From Tuctoria greenei (taxonomy: Eukaryota > Streptophyta > Magnoliopsida > Poales > Poaceae), in contig JAYESD010000001.1 of assembly GCA_036927565.1 (NCBI GenBank), forward strand, positions 254,725,097-254,789,096: DNA of 64,000 nt, given 5' to 3'. Shown here one piece after another: positions 45,749 to 59,164 of the stretch. The stretch's first letter is position 1, and each line of letters starts with the position of its first letter. Below the pieces are notes generated by a model, which was not told where the DNA came from, ran no database searches, and was given only the letters and a program-made list of their open reading frames with translations. The translations under genes and the position numbers were made by a program.

Positions 45749-47798
45749 TTTTTCTTTAGGAAGCTGAAATGCCTAAGCAAAGTGTAAATTTCCTAAATAT
45801 GACTTATAAGATGAAAAAAGGTATTTGATTGTGGTTGAAGTAGTATAAGATAAATATATGTAGGAACATGGAATCCACAGATCCTGGAATATAATTTTGA
45901 AGCAACTTGAACGTAAGCAAACCATAAAGCCAATGTATCTAAGAGACAACACATATGGTTAGAAAGTTACTAATGCATACTAACACCAATAATCACCTCT
46001 ATGATTATTACTTTCTTGGACACATCAAGAGTTTACAGAGATTAAATGTTACAAATATGCTGAAAGCTTATCTAATAATAAAAAACACTAGAGAGTTCAA
46101 ACTATATATTCATATTGCTTCAAAAATTGAATTTTCTGCTGGAAGCTGTGAGAAGGATCACTACTACGGAAAGCATTTTTACAGGCGCCTCAAATTTTCA
46201 AACACAGGCGGTCCTTAAAAATATGCGACTGTGATGACGAATGATATAATAACTGCCTGTGATGAAAGAACAACATAGGCGGATTTTAAAGAACAACCGT
46301 CTGGGTAAATACATGATCTTCACAGATGGTTCTTAATTAAGAACCGCCTGTAATGCAATGAACTTTACAGACGGATTTTAAGAAACAACCGCCTGGATAA
46401 ATACATGATCTTCAAAGGTGGTTCTTAATTAATAACCGCCTGTAATGTAATGAACTTCACAGATGGTTCTTAATTAACAACGGCCTGAGAAGATCATGTA
46501 TTTTCAGTGGTGGTCTTTGTTTATGAACCGTATGTAGTTGTTCAATTATCACAAGCGGTTTTCATTGAAATTACAGGGATATATTCGTTGCAATTATCAC
46601 AACCGTATGTAGTCGTTGCAGGGAAAATTGTATCAGGAAAAAAACACAGATGAGCGGATACTAGTACAGTAATGCATTATAGGAAATGCTCGATCACCAG
46701 TGAGGCTGGCTTAATTGTGATAATACACCATTAGAGGCTTTACAATTGTTCAAAGATAATTTCTTTACACACTAAACAAAAATCATGCTACATTCATTGT
46801 AGATAGACGATGAAGCTCCCATCGATCAATCTAAATCGTACTGTCCTGCTTGCCCCCGAACACGTCTCTTATATTCCGCTGGATCCTGAAAATATTGACA
46901 TTATTTAAATTAACAAATGTCGAAGGAGGAATGAATAACCTACATTGGTCACTAAGTCAAAGTGTCATCTAACCTTGATAAGTAGATTATAGCAATCATT
47001 TTCAAGGCACATTTGGCTGATGCAGCAAACGCTGAACCTCAAGTAGTATTGTTTTGATTGTAAAAGCATTGCACCACCCCTACGAAATATAATTTAAGCA
47101 ATATAAGAAACCAGTTCAAATAAGTTCAACAACAATTATAAGTAATAATTACATGAACAAAATAGGTCTATCTTACAGTCTCTTGATCAAGAATCCCGAT
47201 GCAGAGTGCTCCCGAACGATGGACATTTGGGTGGAAGAACCTAATTGGAAAGGCGCATCTTGGAAGTACCAAGGGATAGTCCTCAGAGAAGGAGATTGTT
47301 AGGGGGGTAGTAACCATCTTCCCATTCAGTCTACAAAAGTTAATTTATTAATAGGAGGGTGATGGTTAAACTCATATTGTGCTTGTTCTTCATGACTCAC
47401 CCCTTCTTTACTGGGGACGATGCACTACCACTTCAATAAATCTCCCGATTCAGTCTTCGTAGAGAAACCCTACGCGGAGAAATTGAAAATACCAAAAACA
47501 AACAAGACGGAAAAACAAACTATAGTTAAGTTCATCAGTCCATTACAGATACATATGTATATACAACTATGCGATTGGTGTGCCATCTGTACCTACGTGG
47601 GGATGGTTCTTGCACCACACCAAGCGCTCCTCCTTCAATCGGCTACACACCCGAGACATCATTATCTGAAAGACCAAACTTTCAAACTTCCAAATTATTG
47701 AGTCCAAACGCATATGTACACAAATGCAAAAGGACACAATCCATATACCAACATTGTTCTAAGTTGATTTCAGAAGATACAAATATATACAATATATA

Positions 47799-48846
47799 TC
47801 ATCTTGCATTGCTATATACATTTTTTCCAGCATTGACATCTTCTCGCATATAGGGTATCAAATTCTTTTTAATGCTTCTCTCTACGTGCTTGATGTTTTC
47901 TAGTTCGGTGAAAAGGTACATCTCTTCATACTGATTATATTCCTCTTCATTATCTCCCACATTCTGAACCCCAACAATATTTTGCTTTCTAGAAAGAACT
48001 ACGTGCAACTTCTCAGTTTCTAGATCTTGAACATAAAAAACTTGTGCAACATTATCAGTGAGAACCCACATGTCATCTTTGTAACCCACTTTATTCAAGT
48101 ATACCAGTGCAAACCCGTAATTGTCCACTTTCAAACCATCAGGTTGTTTGACCCATTGGCACTTAATAACGGGCATTACCATTCTTTCGCCATAATCGAG
48201 TTCCCATATTTCCTCTAAGAACCCGAAGTATGTGGTCTTCTGCCCTTGTGAATCATAAGCCTCAATACGAACACCACTATTTTGTGCAACACTCTTACTG
48301 TCTTTTTCTTTAGTGTAAAATGTGTAACCATTGATATCATATGCTTGTCATGATATTACCAAAGCAGATGGGCCAAAAGCTAACTTCTTCATTGTTGCCT
48401 CTTCTATAGTGTTTCCGTATGATACATTTTTGTCCATTAACCATTTAGTGAAACATCTTCTGTGCTCTTTCATGATCCAGTCCTCTGTGCGGTCTTGGTT
48501 TTTATCACGAAGCTCAATTTGGTGTTCCTCGATGTACGGCTCAGCTATTACGAGCTGTTGTAGTACACCAAAATGTGCACAGTGTACATTCTTGTAATCT
48601 TGAACAATAAAAGTTTTCTTACCCACTTTGCCTCTCCCACGTAGTCTACCCTCATGTACCGGTATAGGAATACCTATCGATTTTCCATCTTTGATGTAAT
48701 CAACGCAACCCTCAATTACTTCTTCAGTGGTGTATCCTTCCATAATTGAACCCCCTGGGTGAGCACGGTTCGCACATAACCTTTTAATACTCCTAAATAT
48801 CTCTCCAACAAAAACATATGATGTAAATATAGTGGCCCCAATGCTT
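47799..48846 (-). pseudogene. CACTA-C large transposase C-terminal remnant
   Basis: Duplicate of the remnant in CACTA-B. It shares the frame change and the Trp-to-stop (48348-48350), so these predate the duplication. It lacks the TAG near the end: LETEKLHVVLSRKQ reads through to 47799, so that stop is private to unit 1. Confidence 0.8.
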
Positions 48847-49079
48847 TTATCTGATCAATGAAGCTAGCCTATTTAGAATAAAAAGGTAAAATTGCCATTG
48901 CTGGTGATCAACTTTAACATGCTTGTCACCCTCGCAATGTATAGGAACCTTTTGGTCAGTCGCCTTAAACCCTATAATGCCTTATCAAATCCTAGAATGC
49001 TTCCATCTTTTTCTTCATGCAACACTTCATGTAGAGTTAATATGCCATTTATTAAATTTTTTGTCTTATTAGATCTAGC

Positions 49080-52000
49080 ATGGAAAGCCTTAAGAAGACT
49101 GGTCCTGATAGTAACAACAAAGAAGACAATATGGAGTTTACTGACTCCAGCTGTTCAGGCTCCTATCACAATCCTTCGGATCCTTTTCCGAATATAAAAA
49201 TTAAAAAGACTTCAGTGGATCTAGACCCAGAATATGATCCTGCCGACGGGGTATGGATCACGAATCTTAACTTCAGCAGTTCAAGTTAATGTTGGTTGTC
49301 AAGTATACGAAGTCTTATAATTTTTTTCTACCTAGATTAATCGCGAAGACAATGAGGTGACATCGGCTCCTAAAACCGCAGAAGGTTTTCCAATGGATGA
49401 ATCCTCAGCTTCACTCAAGCGGAAACAAGCGCAACGAGGTCCCAATAAGGGTCCATTGGACCGCATCATGTACATAACAAGGGTCGGTCCAGGTGGGCTT
49501 CCCCAAGAACCACTGGATTCAGTTACCAAGTACCGTAATGCATGCAGTTTTCTTGTTAGGGAGGTTGTGCCGATCACAACCGAGAATTGGAGGAAATTAC
49601 CCGAGCAGACCAAGAATGAGTTGTGGGAAAAGATAAAGAAACAATTCAAGTTCCCGAAAGGCACAGTAGAAGCTGTAAAGAAAGCAACATTGGTCTCTTG
49701 CAGTAAGAAGTTTCGATGCTGGAAGCGTGAAATGAATGCTTATGTTAAGGCCGATAAGGTCCCTAGCCTGAGGAAGATGGAAAAAATCACACAAGCTCAG
49801 TGGCAAGAGTTTGTTCGTCAAAAGAGCACACCTGATGCTAAAGCTCTAAGTGCAACTAGGTCAGAGCTTGCAAAAAAGAACAAATACCATCATCAATTGG
49901 GGTCTGCCAGATATGCCCCCAATGTCCAGAAATGGAATAAGATATTAGACGAAATTACCAGTAAGGGCAATCCTCACCCATTAGAAGGGTGCGATGAGCG
50001 AACTCAACGCTGGGTCCTTGCTCGGTCAGGTTTGACCAGCGAGGGCAAACTTGAAAAGCCCGACTCTCTGAATGAAGTAGAGGATAAAATGAAAGAAGTA
50101 GCTGAAAAGCAACAGAAGGGTCTCTTCAAGCCGAAGAGGGAGAATAATCAACTTACCGCTAACTTAGGAAACCCTAAACACAACGGACGGGTTCGAGCGG
50201 TCTCTTCTCAAATGTCTTGGCTAGATGGTTTCCCTAAAGATAAAGACACACATAGAAGACGTGAGATGTTTAAGAAAACACTTGATGAAATGATTGCTCA
50301 AAAGGTCAAAGAAAATATGCAAGAAATAATGGAACAAGTTAGACAATCAGGACAATTAGTGGCACTGAGTACAGTGATGGTTCCGGTGCAAAAGGAGCAA
50401 TTGGTATCTCCAACTGCCTACCCTAGCAGCGTTGGTTCCGTGCCAGGCTCAGGGTCAACCCATAAGTTCCCTGTCAATGATATTGCGAACGACAAATCTT
50501 GTCATCTTCTTATCCTGATAGGCAGAGCAGGGAACAAAACCAAATAGGTTGCCACTGCTATGGCAAAGCCTGATCGTGACTTCAATGGGAATCCACTTCC
50601 GTTGTATTATGTTGTGGTGCAAGTTCTTCAGATCATTGATAATGATTATGAAGATTATGAAATAGACCACGTCACACCTGAGGGGATCGCGACTCTGGGG
50701 TAGGCTATCAACCATTAATCCTTTGGCACCGACGCGATATCGTGTTGGACGATGAGCCAATTTCTAGCCCCATCGCATCTCCAAATACTGCAACCCCATC
50801 TTCTAAGGCGAAAGTGCATGAAGATCCACTCCCAGTCCGGGAAGATCCACTCCCCCTATGTCTTAGCAAGGATGATATCCAAGAGCAACAAGTTGGACAA
50901 CCACTTCAAGCAGTACCAGAGCAAGCTATTGCTAGTAAAGAGCAACCAGTTGAGCAACAGTTTGAAGTAGTACTAGAGCCAACTACTGGGAGTAAAGAGC
51001 AATCAGTTGAACAACATGTTCAACAACAAGCCAGTTTCCAACTTCCGACGACTACTCCTCGATCATCAGTGCCTATCAAAGTTAGCTCATACGAAATTAA
51101 TAAACCTTCATTAGAAGTGTCAAAGTATTTTGAAGCTATGAAGGGAAATATTAGAAAATTGAGTGCATCTCATTCTTCTCATGAGCCAGCATTAGAAGAT
51201 ATCGAGGAGTGAGAAGAAGACGGTGTCATGTATAATCGGCGGACGGCTTTAGTTAAACCAGGAGTTCCAATATACAAGCATGAGGATGTTCCTGCTAAAT
51301 TTGCAAATGGAAAGCCGTTCATGACATCCGTACAACTTAGAAAACAACCCGTCCAGCTCAAAAGAATGCATGAGTGGTACATCACCGCCAGCACAAAATA
51401 TGGTCTTAATTGCGTCACATTTCGTATTCCAAAAGCAGCATTCTGGAGCACTGGAGTAGATAAACGAGTCATTTTATTTGAAGAGCTGCATTCCCTTTTC
51501 CATCGGGGCATGCTCGAAATCAACCTGCTGCTCGTCTGGTGCTTGTAAGTGCTCTAATATTTTGTATTTGCTTTTCTTACTACACGCATATGCATTTCAT
51601 GAGATTATAACAATTCTGGACTTCTTCAATAGGATGCAATACATGGATAATGAAAAGTTGGAGTGCAAGACAGGTATCCTTGACCCTACTAGGATTGCAA
51701 AGTCACTATTCGACGTCCAAGCGAATCGAGACTCAGGACAGTAGAAACACATGAACAAAAAAGATTTTGAAAAAGCAATTGCAAAACTTAAGAAGGATAG
51801 AATGACAGAAGTTACAGCTTACATAGGACATGAGATGTTTAACTTTGTCAGAGACGGCAAGGACTTCGTAAAGGCTCTGTACCACTTCGAGTAAGTTCGA
51901 CACATGACATTGAAATAACAATTATTGGTAATTGTTAACACGTGTGTTTGTATGTTTGCAGTAATCACTACATAATGATCTTCATCAAGCCAACGCAGGG

Positions 52001-52790
52001 AATGGCAACAGTCTTGGACTCGGTCGATTTCTCACCAGATCGTTACAAAGATTTCCTTTCCATTTTGAAATTGTACGTTTATTCAATAATTTTAATTTAC
52101 GCACATTTAGAATGTGTTGACAAGTTTTATATGACATTTCTTGTATTACAGTGCTTGGCGGTTTTATGAGGAACAGCTTGGCGGTCAGAGACCTCCTAAT
52201 ACGAATGCATTGAACATTAAAATGTATTATGCTTGTCTGAAGCAGCCTGCTGGGAGTGTCTTATGCGGGTATTTTGTATGCGAGCATCTTCGGACCGCCG
52301 GCGTATATAGAGTGAATCGTGAGGATGTAAGTTATCCTTAATGTCGATACCTTATTTTCTTACTTTTGTGTTTCATTTTCATTATAACTAGCATAGTTTA
52401 ATTCTTATATTCTCTGCTGTTCAATATTACCATAAACATTATTTTCATGTTTTGATTCCAACTTCAAAATTCAATTGCTCATAGTACAACTGCTCCAAAA
52501 ATACCAAATAAATTCATGTATACTCTCACTTTGATCTATACTTTGACATTGTTCAAACCAATACATTCTAAACCTTGTTATGTGTTATATTGCAGCACAC
52601 GAAGAATCTAAACGAAGAATGGCCGGTTTGTAGAATTATTCCTAGTGGAGGAGCCGACAGGATTGCTGCTGAACTCTGTCAGTTCATCCGTCATGAAATT
52701 TTGCACAAAAAAGGGAAGTTCTTTGATGAGAATTGTGCAGCAGCTGATGCGCCAGAACTTTGCGACTATGCCAATAGAAACAGGTTTTAG
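49080..52790 (+). pseudogene. CACTA-C copy of the Transposase_24-like / Ulp1-like gene, broken
   Basis: Exons: 49080-49250, 49336-51544, 51633-51890, 51962-52072, 52152-52326, 52596-52790. Exon 2 is open from 49336 to 50547, longer than in A or B. Shared with B: TAG at 50701-50703 with the adjacent deletion, TGA at 51210-51212 and TAG in exon 3 at 51742-51744. Private: TAG at 50545-50547 (CAG in A and B). It lacks B's 7-bp and one-base deletions. The Ulp1-like catalytic residues are still encoded. Confidence 0.85.
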
Positions 52791-53504
52791 TGAAAACTTG
52801 TAAACTTTGAGATGAATTGTATCTGTAACATGTACATATGTATATTGTTTTAGTGAAATTGACTTCTGTGATGATAATATTGTTGACTTTTGTTCTGTGA
52901 TGATATTGTTGTTTTTTGTTCTGTGATTATATTGAATTGACCTAGAAATTAGAAATAATAGCAGTAGTATTGCATAGGTTATACCTTATCACAGGCGGTT
53001 ATTAACCAACGGCTAGGCATGACTGTGAAAAACAATTATCACTGGCGGCTAGATGCAAGTAAAGAACCATCTGTGATAACCTAATTTCCACAGGAGGTGA
53101 CTATTATGGTAGAAACCGGCTACGTTAAAAGGTCTTTACAGATGGCTGATGTAGGTAAACGTCCGTCTGTGATAACACCATTATCATAGGCGGTTAGTTA
53201 TGCTTCAATACCCGCCTGTGAAGACACATTATCATAGGTGGTTAGTTATGCTTCAATACCCGCCTGTGATAAGACATTTATCACAGGCGGTTATATATGC
53301 TGCACGACCCGTCTGTGATAAAATATCTTCATAGGCGGCTAGCCTAAGTAAAGAAACGCCTATGATAATGTGTCTTCACAGGCGGTATCACTTCTCCGCC
53401 TGTGAAATTGCGGATTATCACAGGCTCTTCGTTTCAGGCGGTTTTAAAAGCCGTTTGTGATAATAGGTTTGGAGCCGCCTGTGATGAGGCTTATTGTACT
53501 AGTG

Positions 53505-54210
53505 GATTCAGCTAGTGCTATTGTTAAAACTAATATATCGACCACATCTCAAAACAGTTTTGTGAGTGCTATTGCATTAAAAAATGAAGCTGCAAATGGT
53601 GTCTCTGATGTGTTTGTGAAAAAAAAAGGTTCTCAAGATGATTCTACTGCTGCAAGTATTGATACGTCTTTGTTAACACCTAGACAACATATTGAGGTTT
53701 CTAATAAACCAATGACTGATGATTCTGATCATGCTTCAAATGGTTTATCATTGATGTCTCAAGAAGTACAAGGTGATTGCACCATTGCTAATTTGAAGGG
53801 ACGACGCTGTTCTATTTTCCAATCAGAATGAAAAATAAAAGAAAAGGCATGCAAGTTAATTATTGATGGTGGAAGTTTCACTAATATGTTATTTGTTCGG
53901 ATGTGGAACATGCATTGTCTTTGTCAACATGGAGGCTGCCTACTCCACAGTATATGCAGTGGATGAATCAAAAGTGGTACACTGAGAATCACTCACAAAG
54001 CAAGAGTAAAATTTGCAGTGGGCAACCATATTGATAGTGTAGACTGCGATGTGGCGCCGATGAGTGCATGCCATTTGGTGTTGGAGAGGCCATGGCAGTT
54101 CGATCGTGATGCAATGCATGGGGGCGGTTCCAATAATTATTCATTCATGCATAAAGGTATATCTCATGTGCTGAAGCCGAGGAAGGAAAGTGCTATCAAT
54201 GCAACAGAGT
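53505..54210 (+). pseudogene. Ty3/gypsy protease-region fragment, unit 2
   Basis: Duplicate of the fragment at 38095-38800 with the same TGA (53829-53831) and frame change, so the lesions predate the duplication. Confidence 0.75.
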
Positions 54211-54265
54211 TTCTTGCTGTTTCGAAAAGAGAAAAGGGCACCCAAAGACACCCCAAAGCCAGAGG

Positions 54266-54890
54266 TTGGCAGTGCTCCAAGGGGAGAAGAATGATGTAGT
54301 TATTCAAGTTCGTTTGCATGCTGCCAGTGGTTCAAAAGATGTTACAATGCTTGAGGTTCATGGCTATGAAACAAGTTGCAGTGATCAAAATACTTCATTG
54401 AAGATTGGCTCTATGCCTATTAGTTTGAAGGAGAAGAAGAAATATATTTCATATGAACTGATACTTGCAAAGTATACTTTTATAGGAGCTGAATTCAAAG
54501 CCAGATACATTAATACAGTTGCTGCAAATATGAGAAAATTAATTGATGCACCCGCAAAGCCAAGAGGCTGCTTTGATCCAGGGGGGGGGGAGTATGATGA
54601 GGCTGTTGCCCTTTCAGATAACTATTTGAGTCTTGTTAAATGTTCATCCAATAATTCAATCAAGATTATTCAGATTGGTCCTTTTTTCTTTTGATCTGAT
54701 TGGCATGGCTGGATCAATAGTTGTTGATGTTTTGCCGTGCACAAAAATGTTTAGGAGTGCTAACAATCTGTGCAAGGAATAGAAGCATGGAGTAAGGAAC
54801 ACGAAACAATATTTATATGCTAGTATTAAGCTTCTCGAGATCAACAGAAGCCCAACTTTAGGATATATGCAATCAGTTATGCTTCTTTAA
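54266..54890 (+). pseudogene. Unrecognised coding-like remnant, unit 2
   Basis: Open frame of 142 codons (54266-54694): VVIQVRLHAASGSKDVTML, YISYELILAKYTFIGAEF, PRGCFDPGGGEYDEAVAL and NYLSLVKCSSNNSIKIIQIG, ending in a stop. A second piece in another frame (54695-54880) has VVDVLPCTKMFRSANNLC and a TAG at 54779-54781. It looks like genuine protein sequence, but I cannot name it. Confidence 0.4.
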
Positions 54891-54919
54891 TTTGAGAATG
54901 TAAGCAAGAGTATTAGCAA

Positions 54920-57217
54920 CCTTGCCATATTATTTTATGATTTGCAAGAGTCTTAGTCATATATGTGAGTGTTAGTCATTGGTACCTACGTGTACCAGGA
55001 TGAATCAGTTTTGTTATAGTCAAGGTCTGTATTTGTTTAACTAGTGGAGTCAATTGGTTTCTGTTTTGGACTCTAACGTGTGATGGGTGCCGGCGTGCAC
55101 CAGGGTGAACAAGAGTCCAAGTCGTATGGGTATTGGAGTCTATCTATGAGCTCAGATAAAAGGATAGGGACGTGGTCCCTTGTAAAGGAGGATCAGATAT
55201 TATATTTTATCATGTGCTTGCTGCGTAGGAATTTCCAATCTGCTATGGAGAGGAGGTGAAGGTGATCTTCTCCTCTGATCTTATTGTGCAGCCTTCCTTA
55301 TGGATCGGGAATGAATGTGATCAGATTATTTGATCTGAGTACGTCCTTGATTTCTTTGTAGATCCATCCTTCTGTTCGTGTTGCTTTTGCTGCGGCTGGA
55401 AGTATATTATCAGCTAATTACATGAAGAATTCTGTTTCTGGGTGCTTTACCCTAGTGCATGATTTCTGCCAAGAGAAAGATCTGCTTAGCTATTGAGAGG
55501 ATCTGATTCGACGGTGGGGTTTTATATTTATTCTTTTCATGTGCTGTGTATGCTCCAGACAAGAGATCCCAATCTGCTACATGGCTGGAAAATTCTTTCC
55601 CTACCGACTCGGTGTACTAATCAGTCAGGTTCTTTTGTGGATCGTGATCAAGCAACTGCTTGAAGGGGTGATCTGGGTGTTTGCTGTACTTTCTCTTGTC
55701 CAGTTCGTGGTTAAAATCAGCACCAAGGGTGGGAGCTTTGTTGTTTTTGGTTTGCATCTCCAGTAAGCCAGCTTCATCTATCAATTTTAAAGTTGTTTTC
55801 GATATATTAATTCTTGGATTGTCTAGTACCGTGAAAGATTGGGACAACATCACAGAGACACGCTCGTGTTCGTATCACTTCTGCTATGAAATAAATGGGG
55901 ACAGCTAATCTAGTTCAAATAGATGTTTGTCATTTATTTTAAAATGAGGTAGTACGCGTGCATCATAATACATTTAATTTTTAGTTGACTGAAATCTCTG
56001 ATTTCTTAAGTGAACGTCGATAAACTATCTGGTTGGTATTGAACGGAGAATAAATGACCTTCAACCTTCATCCAATGTTCTCCTCTCTCTCTCACTTAAT
56101 TCTCTCACCCACGTTGATCATCCTACCCCCTTCCCCTGGTCATTCTCAAGAAGTTCCCCACCACCGCCAACTCCCACCTCACACTCCCCTACCTCCCACC
56201 ATTCTCAGGCCGTTCTCGTCATGGGACCCGTATCGCTCCCCCATCATTTTTTTTATCTCTTCTACTATTACCGTTAAGCCGACCTACTACCTCTAGAGTT
56301 TCCTTATATGGTCGGAGCCCGTGGTGCTCGTGCAAAAATCCCACCTTCTAAAACATCAGCGATACTTTAACGTCAACATATATCACCATTGATTTAAATG
56401 GACTGAAAACAGACACTACATGAGAAAGGCTCATTCGAGACGTGTCCGCATGAGGAACGGAGATGCGCAAAAAGAGCATATGCGTCGTCGCGTCTCGCAT
56501 TACAGAGTAATCAGAGACGAACTATTGGGCGTGTCGCCAATCATTATACATGAGAGACAAGATTTAAGAACCCTCGTCTCCTTTTTATTAGAAATCCGAG
56601 TCAACCTTTAAAGCAGCCAGTCTCCTTTTTCTAAGAAATCCAAGACGAGCTTTAAGGCGGTCATATCCTTTATGTAAAATATCCGAGACGGATTTTATGA
56701 TAGTCCATCGCAGATTTGAAGACTAATTCGAGACGGGCTTTTAAAAAGTCAATCTCCTTTTGGTAAGAAGTCTGAGATGGTCTTTATGAAAGCCCGCCAC
56801 AGATTTAATGAATAATCTGAGACGGCCTTCCAATAAGCTCGTCTCCTTTTTGTAATAACTGAGAGACGATCTCTAAGGACGACCATCTCCTTTATGTAAA
56901 AAAAATCGAGACGGGCTTTATGACAGCCCATCTCCTTTTTCCGAGACTAATCCGAGACGGTCTTCAATTCAGCCCATCTCCATTATTTATGAAATCTGAG
57001 ACAGTCTTTATGTCAGCCCATCTCCTTTTTGTGAGACTAACCCGAGAATATCTTTAATTCAGCCCATCTCCTTTATTTATGAAATCTGAGATGGTCTTTA
57101 TGGTAGCTCGTCGCGGATTTAACTACAGGTAGGGTCATTATAGCACTAATAGGAGATACACTCTATTGGAAGCTCGTGTCATATTAGGCGGCCCTCTGTT
57201 TATCTTGGTTGCCGGCT
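54920..57217. repeat. Composite repeat X3, unit 2
   Basis: Duplicate of X2 with a deletion of about 16 bp near 55030 (the GATCCAGGTCAATT region). CACTACATGAG end at 56414, GAGACGG array 56414-57150. Confidence 0.75.
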
Positions 57218-57355
57218 TGTGACACCCGGTTCTGAAAAAAACGAACCAAGTGAAGTGTATGTGTGCCCAGGATGTTGCTTCATACATACACACCAACATC
57301 ACAAATGATACTTAGAATTTAACCATGCCACAAATAATATAAATACCATGATTCT

Positions 57356-58762
57356 TGTAAGGTCCGAAGGCCCAAGAGGGGGGGGGGGAATTGGGCTTCT
57401 TTTAAAAAATTCTAAGCAATAAAACTAAATTTCTAAAGCCCAATTCCCTACGCAAACTATCTATGCATTCTAGTAGATAGAAACTTCACGGAATATAAAA
57501 TGCATAAAAGTAAGGGAAAGGAGAAGGATGCAAACTCCTGAGAAGACACGAGGATTTATCCCGTGGTTCGGCAAGATCGTCAAGATCTTCCTACATCCAT
57601 GTTGTGGCACCCACCAAAGGGTTTTGCAACACCCAAGTCACCGAGACGAGGGATCTTCACTATTCCTCTCCGTTCGCCTCCCTTGGCAAGGTGGAGCTCA
57701 AGCCTTGTACAACTTCGACCTTCCGGGCTTCCACAAACGCCTTGGCAAGCTCCAGAAGTCTCCTCACAATTACAAACACCAAGGGAAATCCCTTGAGGCT
57801 CTCACTATCCTAGAGAGTCCACTCACCCAGAATGGAGGCACACAAGCTCTCTCTCTAGCTAGATCTAGCCTAAATCTTGGTGTATAGGTGATCGAAATGA
57901 TGTGGAAGTGATTGCTCTTCGTCTTGAATGCTTGTGGATGTGTTGATAGTGTCTGGTGATCAAGACTTGACGAAATGACAGGATTATGGGGTATTTATAG
58001 CCAGCCTCCCCGAAATAGCCGTTGGAAAAGTAGGCTGACAAAACTTTACTGTGAACACTGGATGATCCGATGTCTCCCCTTTAGTTATCATCGGTCAAGT
58101 TACTTTAGCTGACGTCATTGTGTCAGATATTACCGTTGTTAGACCGATGTTGATCCTGTCTTCTCATCGGATGATCCGGTGGCTCTTCCTCCAGAATTTT
58201 CTCACACCTGATGCTTACTGGAGTAATCGACCGATGTGTGCTTCTCTGTACATCGGATTATCCGGTGCTACACTTGGTGCAGTGAAAATGCAAACTGTAC
58301 TGATGGACCAATGTTGCTGAGCCGTTCACATCGGATGATTCGGTGAGTGCTTTGTTCTGAGGTCTTCTTCTTCAGCTGAACCAACTCGACAGATGTGTTG
58401 TTCTGAGGTATCATCGGTTGATCCGGTGAGTTGATTTTGTTTGCTTCGAGTTGTTTCTAAGTGAATCTTTTGTGTCTTGCTCGATTGATCTCTTAGACTT
58501 TGTTGAAAATGTATCTCTGATGATTGTCAAGCATTAAGTGTTATCAATTTTGGTCGAGTGACTTTGACATAAGAGCTTTCACTTCTTGTCTTCACATAAT
58601 TGATTTGACCTCATACATTGATTGTATATGGGTCTCCAGTGACATATTGATTTCATTTTATTGAGTGATTATGGGGACCTTGCATTCACAAATTCATTAG
58701 TAAAATTCAATGGTTGTCATTAATCACCGAAACCATACCTCATGGGGGCCTAGATGCTTTCA
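57356..58762 (-). repeat. SIRE-type copia 3' LTR, unit 2
   Basis: TGTAAGGTCC ... GATGCTTTCA, 1407 bp, with the polypurine tract directly after it. Target flank ATTCT at 57351-57355. The homologous locus X1 (22721-22730, GATTCTATTG) lacks the insertion. Confidence 0.9.
57992..58000 (-). promoter_or_regulatory. SIRE LTR TATA box, unit 2
   Basis: The minus strand reads CTATAAATA. The palindromic CATCGGAT words lie just upstream (58060-58430), in U3. Confidence 0.55.
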
Positions 58763-59164
58763 ATCTCCCCCTTTTTGGTGATTGATGACAACACAACAAT
58801 AAAAGCGCAATAGTAATGAATTTGGTAGAATGAAACTTAAACGGATATGTAATGAATGCAAGATAACACACTTAACATTTGAAGCCTCAAAAACGATCAA
58901 TAACTCAAGTGTGAATAAGCTCAATCAATTAATTAACATAAGAGTACTCAATGAACAACAAATGAGTAGCAAAAACATCAAATTACACAAGATAATTAGA
59001 TAAACTCCAAATTACAAAAGATAACTCATAAGAAAGACTCAATGAACACCAAATGAGTAGCAAAAACATCAAATTACACAAGATAATTAGATAAAATCCA
59101 AATTACAAAAGATGACAGACTAAGACACTCCCCCTGAGACTAAGCAGACCTCCCCCTTACTCCT
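58763..59164 (-). other. SIRE 3' spacer, unit 2
   Basis: Polypurine tract, then AT-rich sequence with the same 92-bp tandem pair as unit 1 (from about 58956 and 59048). Confidence 0.8.

Larger units (their letters stand above)
46159..53504 (+). mobile_element. CACTA-C, 7.35 kb, in unit 2
   Basis: Duplicate of CACTA-B with the same GAT target duplication (46156-46158 and 53505-53507) and the same internal order. Because flanks and insertion site are identical, it arose by duplication of the segment and not by a second insertion. Confidence 0.95.

Noticed and set aside
46159..53504. CACTA-C as an independent insertion
   Set aside because: The flanking sequence and GAT target duplication are identical to CACTA-B on both sides for kilobases, so segment duplication explains it.
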